Below, in pieces: positions 26,878-35,800 of a stretch of DNA of 64,000 bases. Source of the DNA: a bacterium (GTDB lineage: Bacteria; Myxococcota_A; Bradymonadia; UBA7976; UBA1532); the NCBI GenBank assembly GCA_030426085.1, contig JAUHYW010000005.1, positions 1-64,000 on the forward strand. Reading direction: 5' to 3'. The translations under genes and the position numbers were made by a program. How positions within the stretch are numbered: position 1 is the first letter of the stretch; each line of letters starts with the position of its first letter. The notes beneath the pieces were generated by a model that saw only the letters and a list, made by a program, of their open reading frames with translations, was not told the origin of the DNA and ran no database searches.

Positions 26878-28557
26878 TTGGGTGGGCAGGTGCCGTACCG
26901 CGGCGACCGATATCTGCGTTGGCCGGAGGTGCAGGCGTGGTGCGAGGCGGCGGCCGCCGCGCACCCCGAGTGGCTGTCGCTGCGCGTGCTGGGGCGGACC
27001 GACGGCGGTCGGCCGCTGCTGCTGCTGACCCTCGGCGCCGCCGGCCCCGACCGGGCGGAGCGGCCGGCCCTGTGGATCGACGGGGGCACCCACGCCGCGG
27101 AGTGGGCCGGGGTGATGAGCACGGTCTACACCGTCTCCCGCTGGCTGGAGGCGCTCGTCGCCGGTGACAAGGCCCTGCGCCACTGGTTCGAGACCCACAC
27201 CGTCTTCGCCATGCCCTGCATCTCGCCCGACGGCTTCGACGCCCTGCGCGAGGGGCACCCCTTCCTGCGCTCGACGCTGCGCCCGCCCCCCCCGGGCACG
27301 GTGCGGGTGGGGCTCGACCCGCAGGACGTCGACGGGGACGGCGCGGTGCGCTGGATGCGCTGGCGCCACCCGGCGGGGCCGTTCGTGCCCGACCCCGAGC
27401 TGCCGATGTTCATGCGCCCCCGGCGGCTGGAGGACGACCCCAGCGAGGCGTTCTTTTTGTGCGACGAGGGCCGGCTGCTCGAGTGGGACGGCCACCGCTG
27501 GACGAGCGCCCGGCTGGCCCACGGGCTCGACCTCAACCGCAACTTCCCCGGGCACTGGGCCCCGTTCTCGATGTTCGGCATGGACGGCGGCGCCTACCCG
27601 CTCAGCGCGCCCGAGAGCCGGGCGGTGGTCGACGCCTTCGCCGCCCGCCCGAGCATCGGCGCGGCGCTGACCCTGCACACCTACACCGGGGCGCTGCTCT
27701 CGCAGCCCTATCGCAAGGACAGCCCCCTGTCGGGGGGCGATCTGCTGCTGATGGAGCGGCTCGGCCGCGAGCTGGTCGAGGGCACCGGCTACCGCTTCTC
27801 CAAGGTGCACCCCGACTTCACCTACGACCCCGACAAGCCGGTCGTGGGGGTCTGGTCCGATACGATGGCGGTCACCTTCGGGGTGCCGGCCTACACCCTC
27901 GAGCTGTGGGATCCGTTCGCCTTCGCCGGGGTGCCCAACGAGAAGCCCACCGACTTCTTCGTCAAGCCCGACCCGGCGGTGGTGCGGGGCCTCGTCGAGC
28001 GCTTCTCGAAGATCGAGGGCGCCGTCACGCCCTGGCGGCCGTTCGACCACCCCCAGCTCGGCCCGGTCGAGATCGGCGGCCTGGATTACCTGCGCACGAT
28101 CCGCAACCCGCCGGTGGCCGAGCTCGCCGCCGAGTGCGACCGCAGCTTCCGGGTGGCCGATCGGCTGCGGCGGGCCCTGCCCCGGGTCTCGGCGACGGCC
28201 CACATCTCGCCGCTCGGCGAGGGGCTCGAGCGCATCGAGGTGGTTCTGGAGAACAGCGGCTTCCTCGCGACCAGCGGGCTGGCCCACGGGGCCGGTCTGA
28301 GCGGTACGCCCCCGGTCTCGGCCCGGCTGCACGTCGGCGAGGGCGTCGAGCGGGTCGACGGCGCGGCGGGGCAGGGCCTGGGGCACATCGACGGCTGGGG
28401 CGGAGGCCGGCACAGCGGAGGCCACCCGATCTACCCGGCCCTGCCCTCGAACGGGCATCGGGCGGTGGCGCGGTGGATCGTGCGGGGCTCGGGCCCGGTG
28501 CGCATCGAGTGGCGCGGCGGCCGGGGAGGCCACGGGGCGCTGAAGGTGGACGTGTGA
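26878..28557 (+). CDS. M14-family zinc carboxypeptidase
   Basis: 559 residues from the TTG at 26878, preceded by GAGGGGG; no better start was found. The M14 zinc site is visible: IDGGTHAAEWAG (first His and Glu) near residue 65 and LTLHTYTG (third ligand His) near 265, with PDGFDALREG and GLDLNRNFPGHW between and the catalytic Glu in PAYTLELWDP. No signal peptide is seen. A C-terminal domain of about 150 residues (LERIEVVLENSGFLATSGLA, RWIVRGSGPVRIEWRGG) resembles the accessory domains of large M14 enzymes. It probably trims peptides or peptidoglycan stem peptides. It is monocistronic. Confidence 0.85.
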   Translation: MGGQVPYRGDRYLRWPEVQAWCEAAAAAHPEWLSLRVLGRTDGGRPLLLLTLGAAGPDRAERPALWIDGGTHAAEWAGVMSTVYTVSRWLEALVAGDKALRHWFETHTVFAMPCISPDGFDALREGHPFLRSTLRPPPPGTVRVGLDPQDVDGDGAVRWMRWRHPAGPFVPDPELPMFMRPRRLEDDPSEAFFLCDEGRLLEWDGHRWTSARLAHGLDLNRNFPGHWAPFSMFGMDGGAYPLSAPESRAVVDAFAARPSIGAALTLHTYTGALLSQPYRKDSPLSGGDLLLMERLGRELVEGTGYRFSKVHPDFTYDPDKPVVGVWSDTMAVTFGVPAYTLELWDPFAFAGVPNEKPTDFFVKPDPAVVRGLVERFSKIEGAVTPWRPFDHPQLGPVEIGGLDYLRTIRNPPVAELAAECDRSFRVADRLRRALPRVSATAHISPLGEGLERIEVVLENSGFLATSGLAHGAGLSGTPPVSARLHVGEGVERVDGAAGQGLGHIDGWGGGRHSGGHPIYPALPSNGHRAVARWIVRGSGPVRIEWRGGRGGHGALKVDV

Positions 28558-28577
28558 CCGGCCGGGTGAGAGGGTGA

Positions 28578-28606
28578 TTGGCCCGCCGGACCGCAAGGGG
28601 TAGACT
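28578..28606 (+). promoter_or_regulatory. Sigma-70-type promoter, leaderless gene
   Basis: TTGGCC (28578-28583), a 17-base spacer and TAGACT (28601-28606). The ATG of the TPR gene is at 28613, six bases on, so the mRNA should begin at the start codon. No SD is present. Confidence 0.5.
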
Positions 28607-28612
28607 CGCGCC

Positions 28613-30208
28613 ATGAGCAACGACTGTCCGTCGTGTCAGGAGACCGTCCGGGGGGACGACCTGTTCTGCATGTTCTGCGGGGCGGCGCTCACCGAAGACG
28701 CCTGGCGGCTGAGCACCCAGGCCGAGCGCTTCGAGCAGATGGAGCGCTGGGGCCAGGCGGTCGACGCCCGGCTGAGCCTGGCCGAGTCGGTCGCCGATCC
28801 TGCGGAGCGGGGCCGGCAGTTCCACGCGGCGGGCGTGCTGCAGCAGGAGCGCCTCGGCGACACGGCGGCGGCGGCCCGCAGCTTCGACAAGGCCCTCGAC
28901 GCCGATCCGAGCCGGCTCAAGGCGTTCGAGTCGCTCGACCAGCTCCTCGTCGACACCGGCGACCTCGTCGAGCAGGCCCGCTCCTACCGCCGCATGATCC
29001 GGCGGGCGCTGGACAGCGAGGCCGACGAGAAGGTCATCGTCGCCCTCGCCCGCAACCTGGCCGACATCTGTCACAGCCGCCTGAACCAGCCCCAGGAGGC
29101 CCTCGACGCCTTGCAGCTCGTGCTCGAGCGGCGCCCGGCCGATGAGGCGGCGCTCGAGCAGGCCGCGGCGCTCTACGATCAGCTCGGGGACGTGACCCAC
29201 GCCGCCGAGCTGCACCGCCGGCTGCTCGAGATCGACCCCCGCCGGGTCGAGAGCTATCAGTCGCTGCGGCGGCTCTTCCTCAACACCGAGCGCTACGACG
29301 CCGGCTGGTGCGTCTGCCGGGTGCTGTCGGTGCTCGGGCAGGCCAACGCCGACGAGGTCTCGTTCTACGAACGCTACGCGACGACCACCCCCACCCGGGC
29401 CGAGCGCCCGCTGGAGCAGGGGCACTGGCCGCTCATCGATCACCCGCTCAAGAGCCCGCTGACCGACGAGCTGCTCGCCCGGACCCACGGGGCCCTCATC
29501 ACCCTGATGGCCCGGCCCCACAAGAACCTGGGCATCCGTCGGCGGCGGGACGCGATCGACCTCGCCGACATGACCCGCTTCGCCAACGTGATGGGCTACC
29601 TCTTCGAGTTCCTGCCGGTGCCCCGCTCGGAGCTGTTCCGCTCGACCGAGGCCCGCAGCATGCAGCCGGCGCTCGTCGAGCCCTCGGCCCTGCTCGTCGC
29701 CCCCGAGCTGCTCGAAGAGGATCTGTACGTGCTGGCGTTCGTCGGCGCCCGGCAGCTCGTGATGAGCCGCCCGGGGCACGTCTTCGGCGCGATGCAGCCC
29801 CGGGTGTCGGGGCGGCGGGCGTTCCTCGAGCGGGTGCTCAATACTTTGCGGGCGACGTTCCACTTCAAGTCCCGGGCCCTCGATCACGACACCCAGGCCC
29901 GCGAGGCCCTCCAGCGCAACCTGCCCCCCCGCGAGGTGCAGGCGCTGACCGAGCTGGTGGAGCGCATGAACGACGACGCGCCCCGCCACTGGGACGTCGA
30001 CGCCTACCTCAAGGGCATCGACCTGACCGCCGATCGGGCGGGGCTGATCTTCGCCAACGATCTGGAGAAAGCCCTGGCGATCATCCGCAACGAGCCGGCC
30101 CACGCCGCCGCCCCGACGGTGGGCGAGCGGGCCACCGAGCTGATCCGCTACGCCTATTCGGAGGAGTACTTCCAGGTGCGGCGGCTCATCGGCCACAACA
30201 TCGACTGA
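28613..30208 (+). CDS. Zinc-ribbon and TPR-repeat protein
   Basis: 531 residues. The N-terminus is a zinc ribbon (CPSCQETVRGDDLFCMFCGA). From about residue 35 to 250 come tetratricopeptide repeats (ERGRQFHAAGVLQQERLGDT, ALDADPSRLKAFESLDQLL, PQEALDALQLVLERRPADEA, HRRLLEIDPRRVESYQSL). The C-terminal half is a distinct alpha domain seen with this architecture in Myxococcota (LLVAPELLEEDLYVLAFVGARQLVMSRPGH, DAYLKGIDLTADRAGLIFANDL, RLIGHNID). It is cytoplasmic and soluble. It probably scaffolds protein interactions; no enzyme motif is seen. It faces the PEGA kinase tail to tail with ten bases between stops. Confidence 0.75.
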   Translation: MSNDCPSCQETVRGDDLFCMFCGAALTEDAWRLSTQAERFEQMERWGQAVDARLSLAESVADPAERGRQFHAAGVLQQERLGDTAAAARSFDKALDADPSRLKAFESLDQLLVDTGDLVEQARSYRRMIRRALDSEADEKVIVALARNLADICHSRLNQPQEALDALQLVLERRPADEAALEQAAALYDQLGDVTHAAELHRRLLEIDPRRVESYQSLRRLFLNTERYDAGWCVCRVLSVLGQANADEVSFYERYATTTPTRAERPLEQGHWPLIDHPLKSPLTDELLARTHGALITLMARPHKNLGIRRRRDAIDLADMTRFANVMGYLFEFLPVPRSELFRSTEARSMQPALVEPSALLVAPELLEEDLYVLAFVGARQLVMSRPGHVFGAMQPRVSGRRAFLERVLNTLRATFHFKSRALDHDTQAREALQRNLPPREVQALTELVERMNDDAPRHWDVDAYLKGIDLTADRAGLIFANDLEKALAIIRNEPAHAAAPTVGERATELIRYAYSEEYFQVRRLIGHNID

Positions 30209-30218
30209 GCCCCGGCCC

Positions 30219-32630
30219 TCACTTCTTGCTGGGCTCGAGCTTCGCCTCGACCGCCTGCTCGGTCTCGTCGCCCCACTCCACCGTCACCCGCACCTCTGTG
30301 TGCCCCGGCTTGCGCACGGTGAGCACCATCTTGTCTTCGGTGCGGTCGATGTCGGTGGTCGACAGCGGGGTCTCGCCCAGCCAGCGGCCCTTGAAGTAGA
30401 CCTCGGCCCCCGCCGGGTCGGACTTCACGCTCAGCGTGCGCTTGGCCCGCCGCAGGAAGAACCGCCGCTCGACCTCGGCCGGCCCGTCGCCCGACGCGGC
30501 GGCGTCCTCGGGCCGGATCTGGATGGTCTCTTCGAGGTCCTCGTAGCCCTTGCGCTGCAGCTTGATGGTGTGCGCCGCGCCGATGGTCAGCCCCTCGACG
30601 GTCGCCCGGGTGGTCTGGCCGGTGTCGGTGCCGTCGACGATGACCCGGGCCCCGTCGGGCACCGACTCGACGACCAGCGTCGCCTGGGTCGGCGGCGCCT
30701 CGGCGAAGAGCGTCGGCAGGAAGGCGAAGGCCCCGTAGCCGAGCAGCAGCACCACCACCAGCACCGAGATGCCCACCGGGTTGAGCAGCTTGCCGAGCAG
30801 CGCCTTGACGTCCGGGCCCCGGCGGGGGCGGTCGGCGACCGAGATGGTGCCCACGTCGGATGGCTTGAGCGACGGCATCGCGCTGTGGCTGCGCATGGCC
30901 GGCTGGGGGCTGGACGGCGCGGGGCGCACCGGGGCCGGCGCCACCCGCGGCTGCGAGCCCGACGCCAGCACCGGCGCCACCCGCGGCTGCGAGCCCGACG
31001 CCATGATCGGGGTCGGCGCCGCCGGGGCCCCGGACGGCACCCCGTGCCCCGGCGGGGGCGCGATGGGGGTCGGCGCGGCCCGGGCGTCGGACGCGACCGG
31101 CTGGGGCGCGGCGCGGGCCACCGGCGACATCAGCGCCCGGGTCGACTCCATCTGGGCGTCGGGCGGCGCGGCGGGCGTCGGCTCGGCCCGCCGCCCGGGG
31201 CTCATCAGGGCCCGGGTCTGCTCCATGCCGCCGGCCGCCTGGGGCGCCGCCCGGGCCAGCGCGGCGGCGTCGTACATGTTCGTCGGCGGCTCCTGGGCCA
31301 GCCCGCTCAGCTCGTCGGGGATCGACGACATCGCCATCGTGCGCTCGCCGTCGTCGTCCATGTCGCCGATGCTCGACCACACCGCCTCGGTGATCGTGCG
31401 CTCGTCCTCGGCCTCCTCGACCTCGCGCAGGTACTCCGGCAGGTCGTCTTCGCTGGCGTCGTACGGGGTGGCGATGGTGCGGTCTTCGTCCCCCGCTTCG
31501 GCCCGCCCGGCGTGGGGAAAACCCCGCGCCGCCTCGGCGGCGCCGAGGTCGAAGATGACGCTGTGCTGCCCCACCTCGGCGGCCGGGAAGTCGCCGGCCT
31601 CCATGCGCAGGCTGCTGTCGCCCCCGCTGCTGAGGTCGGGCAGCGGCATCTCGTGGTCCTTCACCTCGGGCGGCGGCTGGTCGCCGGGCATCGGCAGCAC
31701 GAAGCGGTTGTCGCCGAAGACCCGCCGCATGAAGTCTGCCACCCGCCGCCGGTTGAAGCCGGGCCAGTTGCCGTAGACGAAGCCCGACAGCGCCCCCTGG
31801 AGGGCCCCGGCGCTCTGGTAGCGGTCCTCCCGCTCGCGGGCGAGGGCCTTGCGCGTGATCTGCTCGAGCTGCGGCGGCAGGTCGGGGCGCAGGGCCCGCA
31901 TGTCGGGGATCTCGGCCCGGCGCACCATGTCGAGCAGCGCCAGGGCCTTGTCCTCGTTGTAGAGCATCTGCCCGGTGATCATCTCGTAGAGGCAGATCCC
32001 GGTGGAGAAGATGTCGGTGCGGCCGTCGATGTCGTCGCCCCAGGCCTGCTCGGGCGACATGTAGAAGAACTTGCCCTTGATGACCCCGCTCTCGGTCTCC
32101 CGGCTGCGCTGGCTGGCCTTGGCGATGCCGAAGTCGACGATCTTGACCTCGCCGTCGTACGAGATCAGCACGTTCTGGGGGCTGATGTCGCGGTGGATGA
32201 GCTCGAGCGGGCGGCCGTAGTTGTCCGACTTGGTGTGGGCGTATTGCAGCCCGGCGCAGGTCTCCATCGCGATGAAGGCGATGACGTCGAACGGGATCTG
32301 GATGTCGAGCTCGGAGCACTTGACGAGGAGCTGGTAGAGGTCCTTGCCGTCGATGAACTCCATCGCGATGTAGTAGGTGCCGTCGATGTGCCCCAGGTCG
32401 AAGATCTGACCCACGTTCACATGCGAGAGCTGCACCGCGATCTTGGCCTCGTCGACCAGCATGTCGATGAACTCCTGGTCCTCCGAGAACTTCGGATGGA
32501 TGACCTTGAGGGCCAGGAGCTTCTCGAACCCGCCGATGCCGGTGGCCTTGGCGAGATGGATTTCGGCCATTCCACCGAACGCGATGCGCTTGATGAGCTG
32601 GTACGGACCGAACTTGGAGCCTTCTTGCAC
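30219..32630 (-). CDS. Hanks-type Ser/Thr protein kinase with TM helix and PEGA domains
   Basis: 803 residues. The kinase domain occupies about residues 1-280: glycine loop RIAFGGMAEIHLAK, ATP-anchoring Lys in LLALKVIHP, catalytic HRDISPQNVLI, DFGIAK and the activation-loop end MSPEQAW. The HRDISPQN form is characteristic of delta-type bacteria. A long Ala/Pro/Met-rich linker carries repeats of the type ASGSQPRVAP. One membrane helix lies near 613-635 (VGISVLVVVLLLGYGAFAF). Outside are two PEGA domains (LVVESVPDGARVIVDGTDTG and LSVKSDPAGAEVYFKGRWLGETPL), likely cell-wall or ligand sensors. It has its own promoter (TTGCCG-N17-TACAAT) and is divergent from the giant gene at 32802. Confidence 0.93.
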   Translation of the reverse strand: MQEGSKFGPYQLIKRIAFGGMAEIHLAKATGIGGFEKLLALKVIHPKFSEDQEFIDMLVDEAKIAVQLSHVNVGQIFDLGHIDGTYYIAMEFIDGKDLYQLLVKCSELDIQIPFDVIAFIAMETCAGLQYAHTKSDNYGRPLELIHRDISPQNVLISYDGEVKIVDFGIAKASQRSRETESGVIKGKFFYMSPEQAWGDDIDGRTDIFSTGICLYEMITGQMLYNEDKALALLDMVRRAEIPDMRALRPDLPPQLEQITRKALAREREDRYQSAGALQGALSGFVYGNWPGFNRRRVADFMRRVFGDNRFVLPMPGDQPPPEVKDHEMPLPDLSSGGDSSLRMEAGDFPAAEVGQHSVIFDLGAAEAARGFPHAGRAEAGDEDRTIATPYDASEDDLPEYLREVEEAEDERTITEAVWSSIGDMDDDGERTMAMSSIPDELSGLAQEPPTNMYDAAALARAAPQAAGGMEQTRALMSPGRRAEPTPAAPPDAQMESTRALMSPVARAAPQPVASDARAAPTPIAPPPGHGVPSGAPAAPTPIMASGSQPRVAPVLASGSQPRVAPAPVRPAPSSPQPAMRSHSAMPSLKPSDVGTISVADRPRRGPDVKALLGKLLNPVGISVLVVVLLLGYGAFAFLPTLFAEAPPTQATLVVESVPDGARVIVDGTDTGQTTRATVEGLTIGAAHTIKLQRKGYEDLEETIQIRPEDAAASGDGPAEVERRFFLRRAKRTLSVKSDPAGAEVYFKGRWLGETPLSTTDIDRTEDKMVLTVRKPGHTEVRVTVEWGDETEQAVEAKLEPSKK

Positions 32631-32671
32631 GCGCGCGTCCGTCTCGGCCGGCGAGGGGTGGACCGGAGGCG

Positions 32672-32700
32672 ATTGTATGGGCGCCCGGGTGATGCGGCAA
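32672..32700 (-). promoter_or_regulatory. Promoter of the PEGA kinase gene
   Basis: On the minus strand, TTGCCG (32700-32695), 17 bases, TACAAT (32677-32672). Predicted transcription starts near 32665, giving a leader of about 35 bases to the ATG at 32630. Confidence 0.55.
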
Positions 32701-32746
32701 CTCTCCTCCCCGGTTTGTCACTCCGGCCCGGCGGCCCGTGCCTTGC

Positions 32747-32775
32747 TTGACCCGCTCCGGGGGGCCGACTTAGCT
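32747..32775 (+). promoter_or_regulatory. Promoter of the giant fusion gene
   Basis: TTGACC (32747-32752), 17 bases, TTAGCT (32770-32775). GAGGAG follows at 32791 and the ATG at 32802. It is back to back with the kinase promoter. Confidence 0.55.
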
Positions 32776-32801
32776 TTGCCCACCCACGGGGAGGAGCGCA
32801 C

Positions 32802-35800
32802 ATGAGAACCGAGATGCCGCTGTGGCGACACGGCCTGCGAGGCGTCCTGCTGCTGAGCCTGCTGACGGCCTGCGGCCAGACCAACGGCTGCGCCGGCTGC
32901 GACGAGCAGGGGGCCGCACCGCCGTTCCCCGGCAAGGACAAGGTGCACAGCGCGGTGCAGGTCCGGGTCAGCCGGGGCGGGGTGGAGTTCCTCGAGCAGA
33001 ACCTCGAGCCGCTGCTGGCCGAGGCGCTGCCCGACAACGGGCTGAGCGTCTGCCTGCCCGGGGACGGGGGCGACATCATCGGCCTCGTCGAGTGGGGCTA
33101 CTGCCAGGACGAGATGTGCCCCGAGGGCGGCGCCGGCTGCAACCTCGACATCGCGATCGGCGAGGTGGACCTCGAGGCCCGGCCGCCGAACGAGATCCGG
33201 GCCTCGGTGACCTTCGGCGACCTCTCGGCCCGCATCCCGATCCAGGCCGACCCGGTCGTCGACTGCGCCCTGACGATCGACGGGGCCGGCTTCACCGTGG
33301 GGCTGCCGCTGATCTTGTCGGCCCCCGAGCCCACCCGCGAGCTGACCTTCGCCATCGCCGGGGCCCCCGAGTACCAGCTCTCGGCGCTCGACATCGGGCT
33401 GTCCAACGACGGCGGCTTCCTCGGCTTCCTCTGCGGGGCGATCGATGGGGTGATCAACTTCCCGTTCATCGGCGACCTGATCCTCGACGCGCTCCAGGGG
33501 GTCGTCGACGGCCTGCTCGTCGACCAGATCTCGGGGCTCTTCGAGGGCTTCACCTGCCGCACCTGCGAGATGGATCAGGCGTGCGCAGTCTCCCCCGGCG
33601 CGGCCTGCGTCGAGGGGGTCTGCCGCAACCCCGACGAGAGCTGCGTGCCGGCCTCGCTCGGCGTCGAGGGCCTGCTCGACGTCGGCTCGCTGCTGTCGGG
33701 CTTCAGCCCCGGCCTCGAGGCGAGCGTGGCCTACCACGCGGTGCCCGGCAGCTACGTGGCGGTGGAGAACGGCGGCATCTCGCTGGGCATGATCTCGGGC
33801 GCGATCAGCGACCGCAGCCGCTGCGTGCCGGCCATCCCCCAGCCGGAGGTCTACGAGCCGCTGCGCACCGACCTGATGCGGGGCAACATCGACCTCAACG
33901 AGAACCCGTTCGCGGTCGGCATCGGCGTCACCGAGGAGATCGTGGGCCACTTCATGTGGGCCGCGTTCAACTCCGGCGCCCTGTGCCTCGAGATCACCAC
34001 CGACGCCGTCGAGCAGCTCAACGTGGGCACGTTGAGCATCGCCCTGCCCGGCCTGGGCGACCTCGCCCGCAATCGCTCGGCCCCCATCGGCATCACGATG
34101 TCGCCCCAGCAGCTCCCCCGGGTCCGCATCGGGGCCAACACCTTCGAGGACGACGACGAGGGCAACCGCGAGCTGGCCGACCCGCTGCTGACCATCGAGC
34201 TCGACGAGCTGTGGCTCGACTTCCACGTCTTCATGGATGACCGCTGGGTGCGCATCTTCTCGCTGCACACCGACGTCTCGATCCCGTTCGGGCTGGAGTT
34301 CGACCCGGACAACGGCCTGATCCCGGTCCTGGGCGACATCGCCTCGGGCATCGGCAACCTGCGCGCCGAGAACGGCGAGGTCATGGTGGACGACCCGGCC
34401 TTCCTCGCCGGGCTGCTGCCGGTCATCCTCAACGCCTTCGTCGGCGACCTCGCCAGCGGGCTGGCCGAGCCGATCGAGCTGCCCGACATCATGGGCTTCC
34501 AGCTCGACCTGCAGGACGGCGCGGTGACCGGCATCGAGGACAATACGATGCTGGCGATCTTCGCCGGGCTGCGGGCGGCTCCGGCCCCCGAGGAGATGGT
34601 GATGGTGCGGCTGCCGGTCGACACCGCCGTCGAGGTGCTCGAGGTCGGCATCCCGCCCACCGAGGCGTTCGCCATCCGCGACGCCGACTCGTGGCGGGCG
34701 CCGTTCGTGCGGCTGGGCCTCGACGCGTGGCAGCCGGGCTTGGACGACGCCCCGATGGAGTTCTCGTGGAAGGTGGACAACGGGAGCTGGACCGCCTTCT
34801 CCCCCGCCCGCGAGGTCACCGTGCGCCACCCGATGTTCGCCCTCCAGGCGAAGCACACCATCCAGGTGCGCGCCCGGCGGGTCGACGACTACCGCACCCT
34901 CGACCCCAGCCCGGCGGCGGTCGAGGTGGTCATCGACAGCGTGGCCCCGACCCTGGAGGTGCGGCCGGACGGCGACCGCTGGCGGCTGGTGGCCGACGAC
35001 CGGGTCAGCGGCCCCGAGGGGCTGCGCTTCGAGGCCCGGTGGGACGAAGGGCCGTGGACCGAGCTGGACGAGCCGGCGGTGCACGTCGACGGGGCCACGA
35101 AGTCGGTCGAGGTCCGGGCGGTCGACGAGGCGGGCAACGCCACCGAGGCCCGCATCGGCGTCTCGCAGAAGGCGCTCATCGGGCGCCCCGACCCCTCGGC
35201 CCCGATCTCGGCGGACGGGGGCTGCGGCGGCTGCGCGGTGGGCGGCGAGCCGAGCGGGGCCGACGCCCCGTGGTGGCTGCTGGGCGGGCTGCTGCTTTTT
35301 TTCGGCGTCGGCCGGCGCGGGGCCCGGCGGGTATCGCCGGTCCTGATCGCCGGCCTCGTGCTGGTGGTCGGCGGCCTGCTGATCGGGTGTGACGACGAGG
35401 CGGCCTCGAAGCCCGAACCCCAGGCCGACATGGGCGGCACCCCGCCCCCCGAGTGCACCGCCGACGACGGCTGCCCCGACGGCGAGATCTGCCGCGACGG
35501 CGCGTGCGTGGCCCTGACCTGCGCCGACGATCCGGCGGTGTGCGACGCGCTCGACTGCGGGAACCGGGGCTCGACCTGCAACGCCGGCACCTGCGAGTGC
35601 CTGCCGTTCTGCCCCGAGGGCTGCGCCGACGGCGCGTTCTGCTGCGAGGCGCGCAACGCCTGCGAGATGCCGCCCGCGGCGACCTGCGCCGCCGCCGAGT
35701 GCCCCCCGGGCTTCGCGACGGCGGTGGTCGACGAGGGCACGGTCGACGGGGCGACCTGCGAGCGGGTGGACGTCGCCTGCGACTGCGTGGAGCTCGACCC

